NCBI RefSeq assembly: GCF_004777465.1
Contig: NZ_CP038462.1
Location: forward strand, 2,542,001-2,606,000
DNA length: 64,000 nucleotides
Origin: Nocardioides daphniae
GTDB lineage: Bacteria > Actinomycetota > Actinomycetes > Propionibacteriales > Nocardioidaceae
Direction: 5' to 3'
The translations under genes were made by a program, and so were the position numbers. Every line of letters begins with the position of its first letter. The first letter of the stretch is position 1. Below are positions 30,350-38,507 of the stretch, in pieces. The notes below the pieces were generated by a model. The model saw only the letters and a program-made list of their open reading frames with translations, ran no database searches and was not told the DNA's origin.

Positions 30350-30526
30350 TCAGGATCCCCCGCCACCCGCCTTGCGCCGGTGCATCGGAGTGCCCACGTT
30401 GCGCTCGGAGACCTCCGAGCCGTGCGCCTTCTCCTTGGTGGGGCCGTCGGCGTGGACGCCCTGCTCGTGGTCGTTCTTGCGGGCGAGAGCCTCGCGCATC
30501 TGCGCCTTGAGGTCTTCGTTCGTCAT
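30350..30526 (-). CDS. DUF5302 family small protein
   Basis: 58 residues from ATG 30526: MTNEDLKAQMREALARKN, then GVHADGPTKEKAHGSEV and a C-terminal FRRK-like end MHRRKAGGGGS. The N-terminal helix and the HRRKAGGG tail fit DUF5302 of actinobacteria. The function is unknown. A GGACAGGAG ribosome site precedes the ATG. Confidence 0.75.
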   Translation of the reverse strand: MTNEDLKAQMREALARKNDHEQGVHADGPTKEKAHGSEVSERNVGTPMHRRKAGGGGS

Positions 30527-30605
30527 CCTGGACTCCTGTCCCTCGAGTCCCACCCACCCTGCCACGGGCGGCGCCGGAAGTCAGCCCGGTTTTCCGGGCC
30601 GGCCA

Positions 30606-31619
30606 TCAGGGGGCGTCGTAGCGCTCGCGCAGGGGGCGACAGGGCCCTGGCACCCCTCCATCCCGGCGGTGGCGGCGGCCAGCTGCTGCTCGGCCGGCAC
30701 GGCGCCGGGGGCGACCCCGGGGGGGTGGGCAGCGGCGCAGCTCGGCGAGGTCGCCGATCACCGCGACGCCCAGCGCGTCGATGTTGGCGACCATCCGGTC
30801 GGCCGCGGGCACCAGCACCCGGGGACCTCGAAGCCGATCGCCGGTTCCTCGGCCCGGCGCGGCCCCAGGGTCTTCTTGGCGAGCCGGTGCTGACGACGGG
30901 TGCGTACCGTCCGAAGTCGAGGTCGCCGAGCGACTCGTTCAGGCGGCGGACCACCTCGACCGACGCGGCGCACCAGCGACTCGTTGGACCTGGCCGGCTG
31001 GACGACCACACCCGGGTCGACCTCCAGGGTCCGGGCGAACCGCTTCCACAGCTCCTCCCCCGGCACACCCGGCTTCGGCACCGTCACCACGGTCACCGCG
31101 TCGAGGCCGAGCACGTCGGACCAGCGACGGGCCATGGCGCCGATGCTCTGCTCGCGCCAGAACCGGGCGCCCTCCTCCTCGCGCGCGGACCTTCTCGACG
31201 TAGCGCTCCAGCGACGTGGTGCCGCCGTTCTTGACGAACTCCTGCCACATCGCCGGGATGTTGCGTCCGAGGTCGCGGGCGGTGATGACGGCCTCCACCC
31301 GCATCCCGTCGAAGGAGTCGCGGACCTTCTCGATCTTGGGCAGCCCCACGGGACCGAGGAACTCCATCGAGATGACCGAGGTGCCGTCGTGCGCCTGCAC
31401 CTCGTCGACGAGGGACTGCCAGGCGTCCTCCCCCGGCTTGCGCATCACCTTCTGACGCTCGAGCACGTGCGAGACACCGGCGACCTGGTCGCCCCACCGT
31501 GCGCCGGGCACCACCACGCCGTGCTCGGCGAGACGGGCCTTGTTGTCCATCAGCAACGTCTGGAGGTAGCTGGTGCCCGACTTCATGGCACCGACGTGCA
31601 GGACGATCCGCTTGCCCAC
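30606..31619 (-). CDS. sulfotransferase family protein (multiple apparent frameshifts)
   Basis: About 337 residues pieced together from three frames. It starts at GTG 31619 (VGKRIVLHVGAMKSGTSYLQTLL); the K-S-G-T-S-Y-L loop is the 5'-phosphosulfate-binding motif for PAPS. Later recognisable parts are VEAVITARDLGRNIPAMWQEFVKNGG, VPKPGVPGEELWKRFA, VVEVVRRLNESLGDL and the end LRERYDAP. About six single-base breaks lie between 30640 and 31190. It is paralogous to the sulfotransferase at 35824 and divergent from a glycosyltransferase, suggesting sulfation of a glycan or lipid. Confidence 0.75.
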
Positions 31620-31713
31620 TGCTGCTCCTCGTTCACCGTTGCCGCTTGGCCCCCGGGGCATTCTGTCGCGCGCTGGGCAGCAGCGCGCGCACGTCTCGAC
31701 CCGGACGTTCGAC

Positions 31714-31719
31714 TAGCCT
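31714..31719 (+). promoter_or_regulatory. -10 element for leaderless glycosyltransferase transcript
   Basis: TAGCCT followed by six bases and GTG 31726, with no Shine-Dalgarno. The same layout precedes several other genes here (36997, 40132, 43291, 46269). Confidence 0.45.
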
Positions 31720-31725
31720 ACGAAA

Positions 31726-32838
31726 GTGATCTTCAGCGCCAGCACCGTCCTCGACTCCGTGGCCGTGGTGACCGACTTCGTCGAGACCAACCTGGCGATG
31801 GGGTGGACCATCTGTTCGTCTTCCTGGACGCGCCCGACGCCCCCGGCCAGGCCGAGGTCGCGGCCTTCCTCGCCGCCCACCCGCACACCACCCCGATCGC
31901 CTGCGACGACGAGTGGTGGGGCGGTGACCGGCCCGACTCGCTCAACCTGCGCCAGACCCTCAACGCCAACGTGGCGGCCTGGCTGGTGCGCGAGCAGCGC
32001 GACGCCTGGCTCTTCCACCACGACGTCGACGAGGTGCTGGCGGTCGACCTCGACGTGCTGGCCGCGGTGCCCGAGCGCTTCCACGCCGTCCACCTGGAGA
32101 CCCTCGAGGCGGTCAGCGTCTACGACCGGGACCGTCCCGAGACCCGGTTCAAGACGATCCCGACCGAGGAGCAGCTCGCGCTGCTGCACGCCGAGGGCAT
32201 CATCGCCAAGCCCGTCGTGCGCCAGTACTTCCGCGGGCACGTGCGCGGCAAGACCGGCATCCGGCCCGGCTCCGGGGCCACCTTGGCGGTCCACTTCGCC
32301 GTCGACGCCCGGGGCAAGGTGCCGGCCTACGAGCACCCCTCGCTGCGCGTGCTGCACCACCACACCCAGTCCGGCGCCTCGCTGGCCGCCAAGGCCGTAC
32401 GCATGGCTGCCGCCGGCGACGTCGTCTACCGCCCCGGCAAGGCCATGGTGATGGACGCACTGGCCGCCGTCGCGGCGAGCGACCTCCCCGACGCGGAGAA
32501 GGAGGCCGAGTTCCGGCGCCTCTTCGACGAGCACGTCGCCGACCCGGTGGAGCGCCTCGAGGAGCTCGGGCTGCTCGCCCACGTCGACGCCTCCCTGGGC
32601 GACCACACGCCTGAGGCGCTGCCGGCGCAGGCCGAGGCGCTGGTGACCACGCGCCTCGCCTCCTCGTTGCGCGGTGAGTCGAAGCTGCGGTTCCGCTTCG
32701 CCGACGGCGACGAGGCAGCGTACGAGGCCAACAGTCGCCCTGCCCCGGCGCGGCTGCTGCGACTCCGGCGCCGTGCAGGAGCGCGCGGGGCGGGGCGGCC
32801 GCCTCCTGGGTGCACTGCGCGACCGCCTGCGCGGCTGA
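31726..32838 (+). CDS. glycosyltransferase family 2-like protein, copy 1 (apparent frameshifts near 31803 and 32790)
   Basis: About 370 residues. After the leaderless GTG (VIFSASTVLDSVAVVTDFVETNL) a missing G shifts to VDHLFVFLDAPDAPGQ. The acidic metal/nucleotide-sugar motif is WLFHHDVDEVLAVD; other family landmarks are RQTLNANVAAWLV and YFRGHVRGKTGIRPG. The pattern matches the Glyco_tranf_2_4 group; donor and acceptor are unknown. It shares these motifs with the copy at 40132. No membrane segment is visible, so it is likely cytoplasmic and acts on an intracellular precursor. Confidence 0.78.
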
Positions 32839-32868
32839 GCAGGCCACACCCGCGCAGCTCCCGGAACC

Positions 32869-32906
32869 GCAGCAGGGCCCCACTCGTGCGAGTGGGGCCC
32901 TGCTGC
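32869..32906. terminator. intrinsic terminator between convergent glycosyltransferase and acyl-CoA dehydrogenase genes
   Basis: An 18-bp perfect inverted repeat (GCAGCAGGGCCCCACTCG and its complement) with a minimal TG loop, placed between the two stop codons; no U-run on either side. Confidence 0.75.
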
Positions 32907-32917
32907 TGCGTGAGGGG

Positions 32918-34117
32918 TCAGCCCTTCAGCGCGTAGTCCTTGAGCATGTTGCGGCCGATGATCATCTTCTGGATGTCGGAGGTGCCCTCGCCGATCAGCA
33001 TGAACTTGACCTCGCGCATGAGGCGCTCGATCTCGTACTCCTTCGAGTAGCCGTAGCCACCGTGGATGCGGAAGGAGTCCTCGACGACCTCGTTGGCGTA
33101 CTCCGAGGCGAGCATCTTGGCCATGCCGGCCTCGACGTCCATGCGCTGGCCGGTGTCCTTGAGGCGGGCGGCGCGGACCATCATCTGGTGCGCGGTCTCG
33201 ACCTTGGTGGCCATCTCGGCGAGGCGGAAGAGGATCGCCTGGTGCTGGGCGATCGGCTTGCCGAAGGTCTCGCGCTGCTGGGCGTAGGCGATGCCGAGCT
33301 CGAAGCCACGGATCGCCAGGCCGCAGGCGCGGGCGGCGACGTTGACGCGGCCGACCTCGACGCCGTCCATCATCTGCGCGAAGCCCTTGCCCGGCTCGCC
33401 GCCGAGGATCTGGTCGGCCGAGATCTGGTGGCCCTCGAAGACCATCTCGGTGGTGTCGATCCCCTTGTAGCCCATCTTGTCGATCTTGCCGGGGACGGTG
33501 ACGCCCTGGGCGGTCTCGCCGAAGCCGGGAGTCTTCTCGACCAGGAAGGTGGTCATGTTCTTGTAGACCGAGTCGGCGCCCTCGTCGGTCTTGGTGAGCA
33601 CCGCGACCAGGGTGGAGGAGCCACCGTTGGTCAGCCACATCTTGGAGCCGGTGATCGAGTAGGAGCCGTCGTCCTGCTTGGTCGCCTTGGTCGAGATGGC
33701 CGAGACGTCGGAGCCCAGGCCCGGCTCGGACATCGAGAAGGCGCCGCGGACCTCGCCGGTCGCCATGCGGGGCAGGTACTTGCGCTTCTGCTCCTCGGTG
33801 CCGTGCTTCATCAGCATGTAGGCCACGATGAAGTGGGTGTTGATGACGCCGGAGACGCTCATCCAGCCGCGCGCGATCTCCTCGACGCACAGCGCGTAGG
33901 TGAGGAGCGACTCGCCGAGTCCGTCGTACTCCTCGGGGATCATCAGGCCGAAGATGCCCAGCTCCTTGAGCCCCTCGACGATCTCCGTCGGGTACTCGTC
34001 GGCGTGCTCCAGCTCCTGGGCCACCGGGATGATCTTCTCGTCGACGAACTGCTTGACGGCCTTCAGGATCTCCTGCTGGTCCTCGGTGAGTCCGTCGGTC
34101 TGGGCGAGGCGGGGCAT
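32918..34117 (-). CDS. acyl-CoA dehydrogenase
   Basis: 399 residues, full length. FAD and substrate signatures are AFSMSEPGLGSDVSAI, ITGSKMWLTNGG, RETFGKPIAQHQAI and RIHGGYGYSKEYEIERLMRE; the likely catalytic base Glu lies in LIGEGTSDIQK. It oxidises acyl-CoA to enoyl-CoA, passing electrons to ETF. It sits alone between envelope genes. A TACTG-GT-CAGTA dyad 118 bp upstream of the ATG may be a TetR-type operator. Confidence 0.95.
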   Translation of the reverse strand: MPRLAQTDGLTEDQQEILKAVKQFVDEKIIPVAQELEHADEYPTEIVEGLKELGIFGLMIPEEYDGLGESLLTYALCVEEIARGWMSVSGVINTHFIVAYMLMKHGTEEQKRKYLPRMATGEVRGAFSMSEPGLGSDVSAISTKATKQDDGSYSITGSKMWLTNGGSSTLVAVLTKTDEGADSVYKNMTTFLVEKTPGFGETAQGVTVPGKIDKMGYKGIDTTEMVFEGHQISADQILGGEPGKGFAQMMDGVEVGRVNVAARACGLAIRGFELGIAYAQQRETFGKPIAQHQAILFRLAEMATKVETAHQMMVRAARLKDTGQRMDVEAGMAKMLASEYANEVVEDSFRIHGGYGYSKEYEIERLMREVKFMLIGEGTSDIQKMIIGRNMLKDYALKG

Positions 34118-34234
34118 CTGGGCGTCCCTTTCATCAGTCGCGGCGTGGGGCCACGAAGTGTCGTGTACGGCGCAAGGGCCTGGCGGGTCAGCGCCGGGGC
34201 CACCCAGGGGCGTCCGGATCCGGCGCTGGCACCG

Positions 34235-34246
34235 TACTGGTCAGTA
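34235..34246. promoter_or_regulatory. palindromic candidate operator upstream of the acyl-CoA dehydrogenase
   Basis: TACTG-GT-CAGTA is a dyad with perfect 5-bp arms, typical in size and symmetry of TetR-family operators of fatty-acid genes. It lies between the PLD stop and the dehydrogenase start. A further 9-bp inverted repeat (CAGCGCCGG 34189-34197 / CCGGCGCTG 34220-34228) lies in the same leader. Confidence 0.35.
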
Positions 34247-34314
34247 TCCCCCACGAGGGCAATGACGCACCTCACACGACCAGCCCGAGGACTCCTCGGG
34301 CCGATCGTGGGCGG

Positions 34315-35730
34315 TCACTTGTCGCGCCACTCCTCGGAGTCGGTGCCCAGGCCGTCGCTCAGCGTGTAGCGCGGGGCGACCAGGCCGTTGGCGGTGCGGG
34401 CGCCGTAGACCGACCAGTCGAAGCCGTGGGTGTGCTCGTTCCACAGCTCGCCCCAGTTGTCGGCGTACTGGCGGTAGATCGCCGGGCTGTAGACCCGCAG
34501 GATCAGCTCGTCGCCGTACTGGCCGCCGTTCTGGAAGTTGCTGGAGCCGGTGACGACCATCTTGCGGTTGCGCACGCCGTCGTAGTTGCCGTTGACCAGC
34601 AGGATCTTGGCGTGGCTGTAGAGGTCGATCTCGCCGTCCTCGTCGGTGTCGAAGCCGGTGCTGCGGAAGGGCACCCGGCCCCGCTTGGTCGGGCGGGCGA
34701 AGATGTCGCGCACCTTCTTGCCCGCGTAGCCGACGTGCATCTTGACGTCGCAGCCCTTGTTGTAGAGGTCCCAGAGCTTGTTGGCGATCAGGGAACCGCG
34801 GTCACCGTCCCAGGCGTGCATGTTGACGCGGACGATGGTGCGACCGGAGTTGGTCTGCGCACAGGTGCACCTGATCGGCGCGAGCAGCTTGACGATCGGG
34901 TCGCGGGCCGGCGTCCACTTCGTACGCCGCGTCGCCTTCTTGCGCGCGAAGGGCATGACCTCGAGCTGGAACCGCTTGCCGATGGCGTACTTGCGGTAGG
35001 AGTTCTTGAGGACGCGGTCGGCGCGCATCTCGTCGAAGACCTCGTTGAGGACGCTGTGGAAGCGCTTGTTGTCGTTGATCGTGAGCAGGTCGTTGAACTG
35101 GTTCAACGAGCCGTTGAGCTTCATGTTGAGCGAGCCCAGCATGACGACGTTCCTCGCGCCGCCAGTGTGCGTGAAGAGCACGAACTTGCTGTGCTGGACG
35201 TCGCCGTCGCCGCGGCAGGCCGAGACGCACTGGAAGTGGAACTGGCGGCGCTGCACGACCTTCTTGTGCTTCTTGCCGTTCTTGTCCTTCCAGGTCCGCG
35301 TGACGGTGCGGTTGCCCAGGGCCTTGCGCAGCTTGCGCTGGGCCGACGGCATCTCGTGGTTGTTGACGATGACCTGGACCCACACGCCGCGCTTCTTGGC
35401 GCGGATGAGCGCGTCGGCGACCTGGTGACGGTCGAAGGAGAACATCGCCATCCTGATGTACGACCCGGGCCTGGCCCGGTTGATCGCCGCGATGACCTGG
35501 TTCTCCAGGCGCAGCTGACGCTCGCCGCCGACGCGGGGCACGTTGAACTTGGCACCCTCGGTGGGCTTCCACGGCTTCTTCGCGGCCGTCTTGACGGCCG
35601 GCACCGCCGGGGCCGCCTCGGCCGGAGCGAGCAGCGCACCCACCAGTACGACGGGGAGCAGGAGCGCGGCAGCACGCGCACGCAGGTTCCTCGTGCGGGC
35701 GCGGTCACGACGTGCGGGCTGGCTCGACAT
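34315..35730 (-). CDS. secreted phospholipase-D-like protein
   Basis: 471 residues. A signal peptide is clear: basic start MSSQPARRDRARTRN, hydrophobic AAALLLPVVLVGALLAP and an Ala-rich cleavage region AEAAPA. Two PLD half-sites are VQHSKFVLF ... VVMLGSLN and YSHAKILLVNGNYDG ... MVVTGSSNF, each with H-x-K and a GS-x-N segment. The canonical Asp four residues after K is absent from both, as in other exported PLD-like proteins of this type. A cysteine pair (CTCAQ) and acidic loop DTDEDGEIDLY are also seen. It probably cleaves phosphodiesters outside the cell; the substrate is unknown. Confidence 0.82.
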   Translation of the reverse strand: MSSQPARRDRARTRNLRARAAALLLPVVLVGALLAPAEAAPAVPAVKTAAKKPWKPTEGAKFNVPRVGGERQLRLENQVIAAINRARPGSYIRMAMFSFDRHQVADALIRAKKRGVWVQVIVNNHEMPSAQRKLRKALGNRTVTRTWKDKNGKKHKKVVQRRQFHFQCVSACRGDGDVQHSKFVLFTHTGGARNVVMLGSLNMKLNGSLNQFNDLLTINDNKRFHSVLNEVFDEMRADRVLKNSYRKYAIGKRFQLEVMPFARKKATRRTKWTPARDPIVKLLAPIRCTCAQTNSGRTIVRVNMHAWDGDRGSLIANKLWDLYNKGCDVKMHVGYAGKKVRDIFARPTKRGRVPFRSTGFDTDEDGEIDLYSHAKILLVNGNYDGVRNRKMVVTGSSNFQNGGQYGDELILRVYSPAIYRQYADNWGELWNEHTHGFDWSVYGARTANGLVAPRYTLSDGLGTDSEEWRDK

Positions 35731-35823
35731 GCGGCCGAGGATACCGATGAACCACCGTCGACAGGATTTCGCCGACGTTACCGGCGGGGAACCGTCAGGA
35801 GAACCACGCAGGTCCCACCCGTC

Positions 35824-36897
35824 TCAGGAGTAGCGCAACCGGCCCAGCCTGGCCCGCGCGCGCGACAGCAGCGAGGGCGCGTCCGCCTGTGCGTCCTTGA
35901 GGTCGCGCACGTCGTGGAGCATGGTGCCGACCAGCTCGGCGAGTGAGTCCGCCACCTCCAGGCGCGTGACCGACCGAACGGTGCGGTCACCCGTCGGCTC
36001 GACGGGCCCGGCCAGGCGAGAGACGTCGCCCACGACGTCGATGTCGAGCTCACGGACCAGCTCCACCGCCCGGGCGCTGCGCTCACGGCACACCTCGAAG
36101 AGGTCGTCGTCGAGGCGGAGCCGTCCGCCGCCCGACTGGCGGGCCAGGTGGTTCTCGCCGAGGTAGCCCCGCAGCCACTCACCCCGCTCGAAGGGAGTGT
36201 CGAAACCCGTGCGGTGGGCGTTGACCTTGCGCAGCGCCTCGACCTGGACGACCCCGATGGACTGGTTGAGCGGGCGTCGAGGCATCTCGCACTCGCCGGT
36301 GAAGCCGATGGTCCGGGCGAGCTGGTGCCAGTGCTGGTCCGGCCCCTCGGAGCGGTCCGGCACCGGGAGGACGTGGATGCGCGCGGCGTCGACCACCGGC
36401 AGCCACCGGCGCAGGACCTGCTCCAGGTCCCACACCCACCACCCGAAGTGCGCGCGCTGCTCCCGCTCGGCCGTGCGGCGCAGGCCCCGGGCAGCGCCGT
36501 TCTTGACGTCCTCCTGCCAGCCGGCCGCCAGCATGCTGGCGGCGTCGCGGGCGGTCACGACGAGGTGGACCTCGGCCGGGGCGAGCCGCTCGGCCGCCCG
36601 CCGCGCCTGCTCGGTGGTGGCGGCGCAGAAGAACTCGTGCGTCAGCAGCGCGGCGCCCGGGGTCGCCTCGACCTCGGCGGCGAGCCGCTCCCACGCACCG
36701 GTCGCGCGCGGGTCACGTCGTACGAGGCTGGGGTCGTCCTGCATGTCGAGCGCGGCCCACAGGTGCTCGCGGTGTCCGCTGCCCGGCAGCGTGATGCCCT
36801 GGGCAGCCAGCGCGTCGACGTTGGCCCACAGGATCTCCTGCAGGTAGGTGGTGCCGGTCTTGGGCAGACCGACGTGCCAGTACACCCGCTCAGCCAT
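35824..36897 (-). CDS. sulfotransferase family protein, copy 2
   Basis: 357 residues, intact. It opens MAERVYWHVGLPKTGTTYLQEILWAN, with the phosphosulfate loop LPKTGTTYLQ. VHLVVTARDAASMLAAGWQEDVKNGA parallels the RDLGRNIPAMWQEFVKNGG segment of the gene at 30606, so the two are paralogues. It uses PAPS to sulfate an unknown acceptor, probably a glycan or glycolipid given neighbouring glycosyltransferases. A basic C-terminus (LLSRARARLGRLRYS) could associate with membrane. It is divergent from the EEP gene at 36997. Confidence 0.82.
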   Translation of the reverse strand: MAERVYWHVGLPKTGTTYLQEILWANVDALAAQGITLPGSGHREHLWAALDMQDDPSLVRRDPRATGAWERLAAEVEATPGAALLTHEFFCAATTEQARRAAERLAPAEVHLVVTARDAASMLAAGWQEDVKNGAARGLRRTAEREQRAHFGWWVWDLEQVLRRWLPVVDAARIHVLPVPDRSEGPDQHWHQLARTIGFTGECEMPRRPLNQSIGVVQVEALRKVNAHRTGFDTPFERGEWLRGYLGENHLARQSGGGRLRLDDDLFEVCRERSARAVELVRELDIDVVGDVSRLAGPVEPTGDRTVRSVTRLEVADSLAELVGTMLHDVRDLKDAQADAPSLLSRARARLGRLRYS

Positions 36898-36984
36898 CGA
36901 CCCTCCCTCGGTTGCAGCGGCCGGGACGGGCACGAGGTTACCCAAGCATTGGCCGAGGAGTGCGCCCCTGCCCCCGGACCCCGG

Positions 36985-36990
36985 TATCCT
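36985..36990 (+). promoter_or_regulatory. -10 element for leaderless EEP transcript
   Basis: TATCCT, six bases before GTG 36997, with no Shine-Dalgarno. Confidence 0.45.
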
Positions 36991-36996
36991 CGCGGG

Positions 36997-38199
36997 GTGA
37001 CGGGACGCCGCAGGGCTGAGGATCCGGGGTCGGGGCGCCATCGTGCCCCCGAGACCTCGGTGTCGCGCGGCCATGCGTGGAGCGTGCGCCTGATCGTCCT
37101 CGGCGTGGTCGCCGGGCTGGCGACCGTGGTCGCCACGGTGGCCATCCCCCTGCTCACCACCGAGCGCGCACAGCGCGTCACCGTCTCGGCCGGCGTGGTC
37201 ACCAGCCAGAGCACCAGCGTCGAGGTGTCCACCCCCGAGCCCACGCCCGAGGCGGACCGCGACCCCGAGGCTGACTCGCTGCCGAAGCCGAAGGTCCCGG
37301 TGGGCCCGCCCGGGCTCAAGGTGCTCGACCACCAGTTCCGTGAGCGCGGCATGGTCCGCGTGGACAAGTCGGCCCTGCAGCCCTTCGTCTTCCGCGTCGC
37401 CTCCTACAACGTCCTCGGGGCCAGCCACACCTCCGGCAAGGGCGCCCGCAAGGGTTACGCCGGCTACGCCGCCCGCACCCCCGGCCAGGTCGGCCTGATC
37501 GAGGCCCACCGCGCCAGCGTGGTCGGGCTGCAGGAGTTCCAGCACCCCCAGGCCCGCCAGTTCGCCGGGCTGCGAGGCAGCGCGTACGGGGTCTACCCGG
37601 GCCTGCAGCTGGGTGAGGCGCTCTCCCAGAACTCCATCGCCTGGCGCACCGACACGTGGAGCGTCGTGGAGACCCACACGATCGGCATCCCCTACTTCGG
37701 CGGGCGTCCGGTGCAGATGCCCTACGTCCTGCTGCGCCACCTCGGCTCCGGACGCACGGTCTGGTTCGGCAACTTCCACAACCCGGCCAACATCGGCGGC
37801 AACCACGCCGGCTGGCGCGCGGCGGCGACCCGGATCGAGGCCGACCTCGCCAACCGCCTGGGCGCTGACGGCACGCCGGTCGTCATGACCGGCGACTTCA
37901 ACGACCGGGCCGAGTTCGCGTGCCCCTTCAGCGCCCGCAGCGGCATGCACTCCCCCGACGGCGCGGCCACCGTCAACGGCGTCTGCCGGACGCCGCGGGG
38001 GATGAGCGTGGACTGGATCTTCGGCAGCGGCTCGCTGCAGTGGAGCGACTACGTGCAGGACTGGTCGAGCCGGGACCGTCGCCTCAGCGACCACCCGATC
38101 ATCGCCGGGACCGCGACGGTGCCGAGCATCCACGACCCGAGCAAGTGCCGCCGCGCGAAGGCGCGCGCCGGCATGCAGATCTACTGCCCGGCCAGCTGA
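36997..38199 (+). CDS. membrane-anchored or exported endonuclease/exonuclease/phosphatase (EEP) family protein
   Basis: 400 residues from GTG 36997. A cytoplasmic basic stretch (TGRRRAEDPGSGRHRAP) is followed by one membrane helix (VRLIVLGVVAGLATVVATVAIPLL) and a Ser/Thr/Glu/Pro-rich linker. The DNase-I-like domain has FRVASYNVLGA, VVGLQEFQH, NFHNPANIGG, MTGDFNDR and SDHPII, so all catalytic Asn, Glu, His, Asp residues are present. It should hydrolyse a phosphodiester or phosphomonoester outside the membrane. It shares QMPYVLLRHL and NPANIGGNHAGWR with the EEP domain at 41296. The C-terminus has two cysteines. Confidence 0.85.
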   Translation: MTGRRRAEDPGSGRHRAPETSVSRGHAWSVRLIVLGVVAGLATVVATVAIPLLTTERAQRVTVSAGVVTSQSTSVEVSTPEPTPEADRDPEADSLPKPKVPVGPPGLKVLDHQFRERGMVRVDKSALQPFVFRVASYNVLGASHTSGKGARKGYAGYAARTPGQVGLIEAHRASVVGLQEFQHPQARQFAGLRGSAYGVYPGLQLGEALSQNSIAWRTDTWSVVETHTIGIPYFGGRPVQMPYVLLRHLGSGRTVWFGNFHNPANIGGNHAGWRAAATRIEADLANRLGADGTPVVMTGDFNDRAEFACPFSARSGMHSPDGAATVNGVCRTPRGMSVDWIFGSGSLQWSDYVQDWSSRDRRLSDHPIIAGTATVPSIHDPSKCRRAKARAGMQIYCPAS

Positions 38200-38257
38200 C
38201 CGGGCACCGCGCCACCACCGGAGCGGTCCGCCGCCCGGAGACGGCTCGGGGGACGGC

Positions 38258-38507
38258 TCAGGAGGCGTCGTCGTCGCGCTCGACGCGGTCGCCGGCCATC
38301 GTCGAGTCGACCTCGTTGCGGTAGTCGGCGAGCAGCCGGCGCGCCGCCTCCTCGTTCGCGCTCGGCCAACGGGACCAGCAGCTCGGTCACCACGTCGAGC
38401 AGCTCGGCCAGGCGCATGTTGAGCTGGCGGCTCTCCTGGACCTCCTGCTCGAGCACCTCGACGCGCGCCCGGAGGCTCGACTTCAGCAACTGCTTCACCT
38501 TGTCCAT
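38258..38507 (-). CDS. small coiled-coil protein (DUF6752-like; apparent frameshift near 38363)
   Basis: About 83 residues after repair: MDKVKQLLKSSLRARVEVLE, QEVQESRQLNMRLAELLDVV, TELLVPLAERNEEAARRLLA, then DYRNEVDSTMAGDRVERDDDAS. The heptad-like Leu/Val pattern indicates a coiled coil. Its ATG lies inside the last codons of the LicD-methyltransferase gene (13-bp overlap), so the two are translationally coupled and probably function together. The DUF6752 assignment is from memory of the motif and uncertain. Confidence 0.6.

Noticed and set aside
34315..35730. Inactivated phospholipase D because both HKD motifs lack Asp
   Set aside because: Exported PLD-like proteins of this type typically keep H-x-K and GS-x-N with a shifted acidic residue (NYDG here), so loss of activity cannot be claimed.
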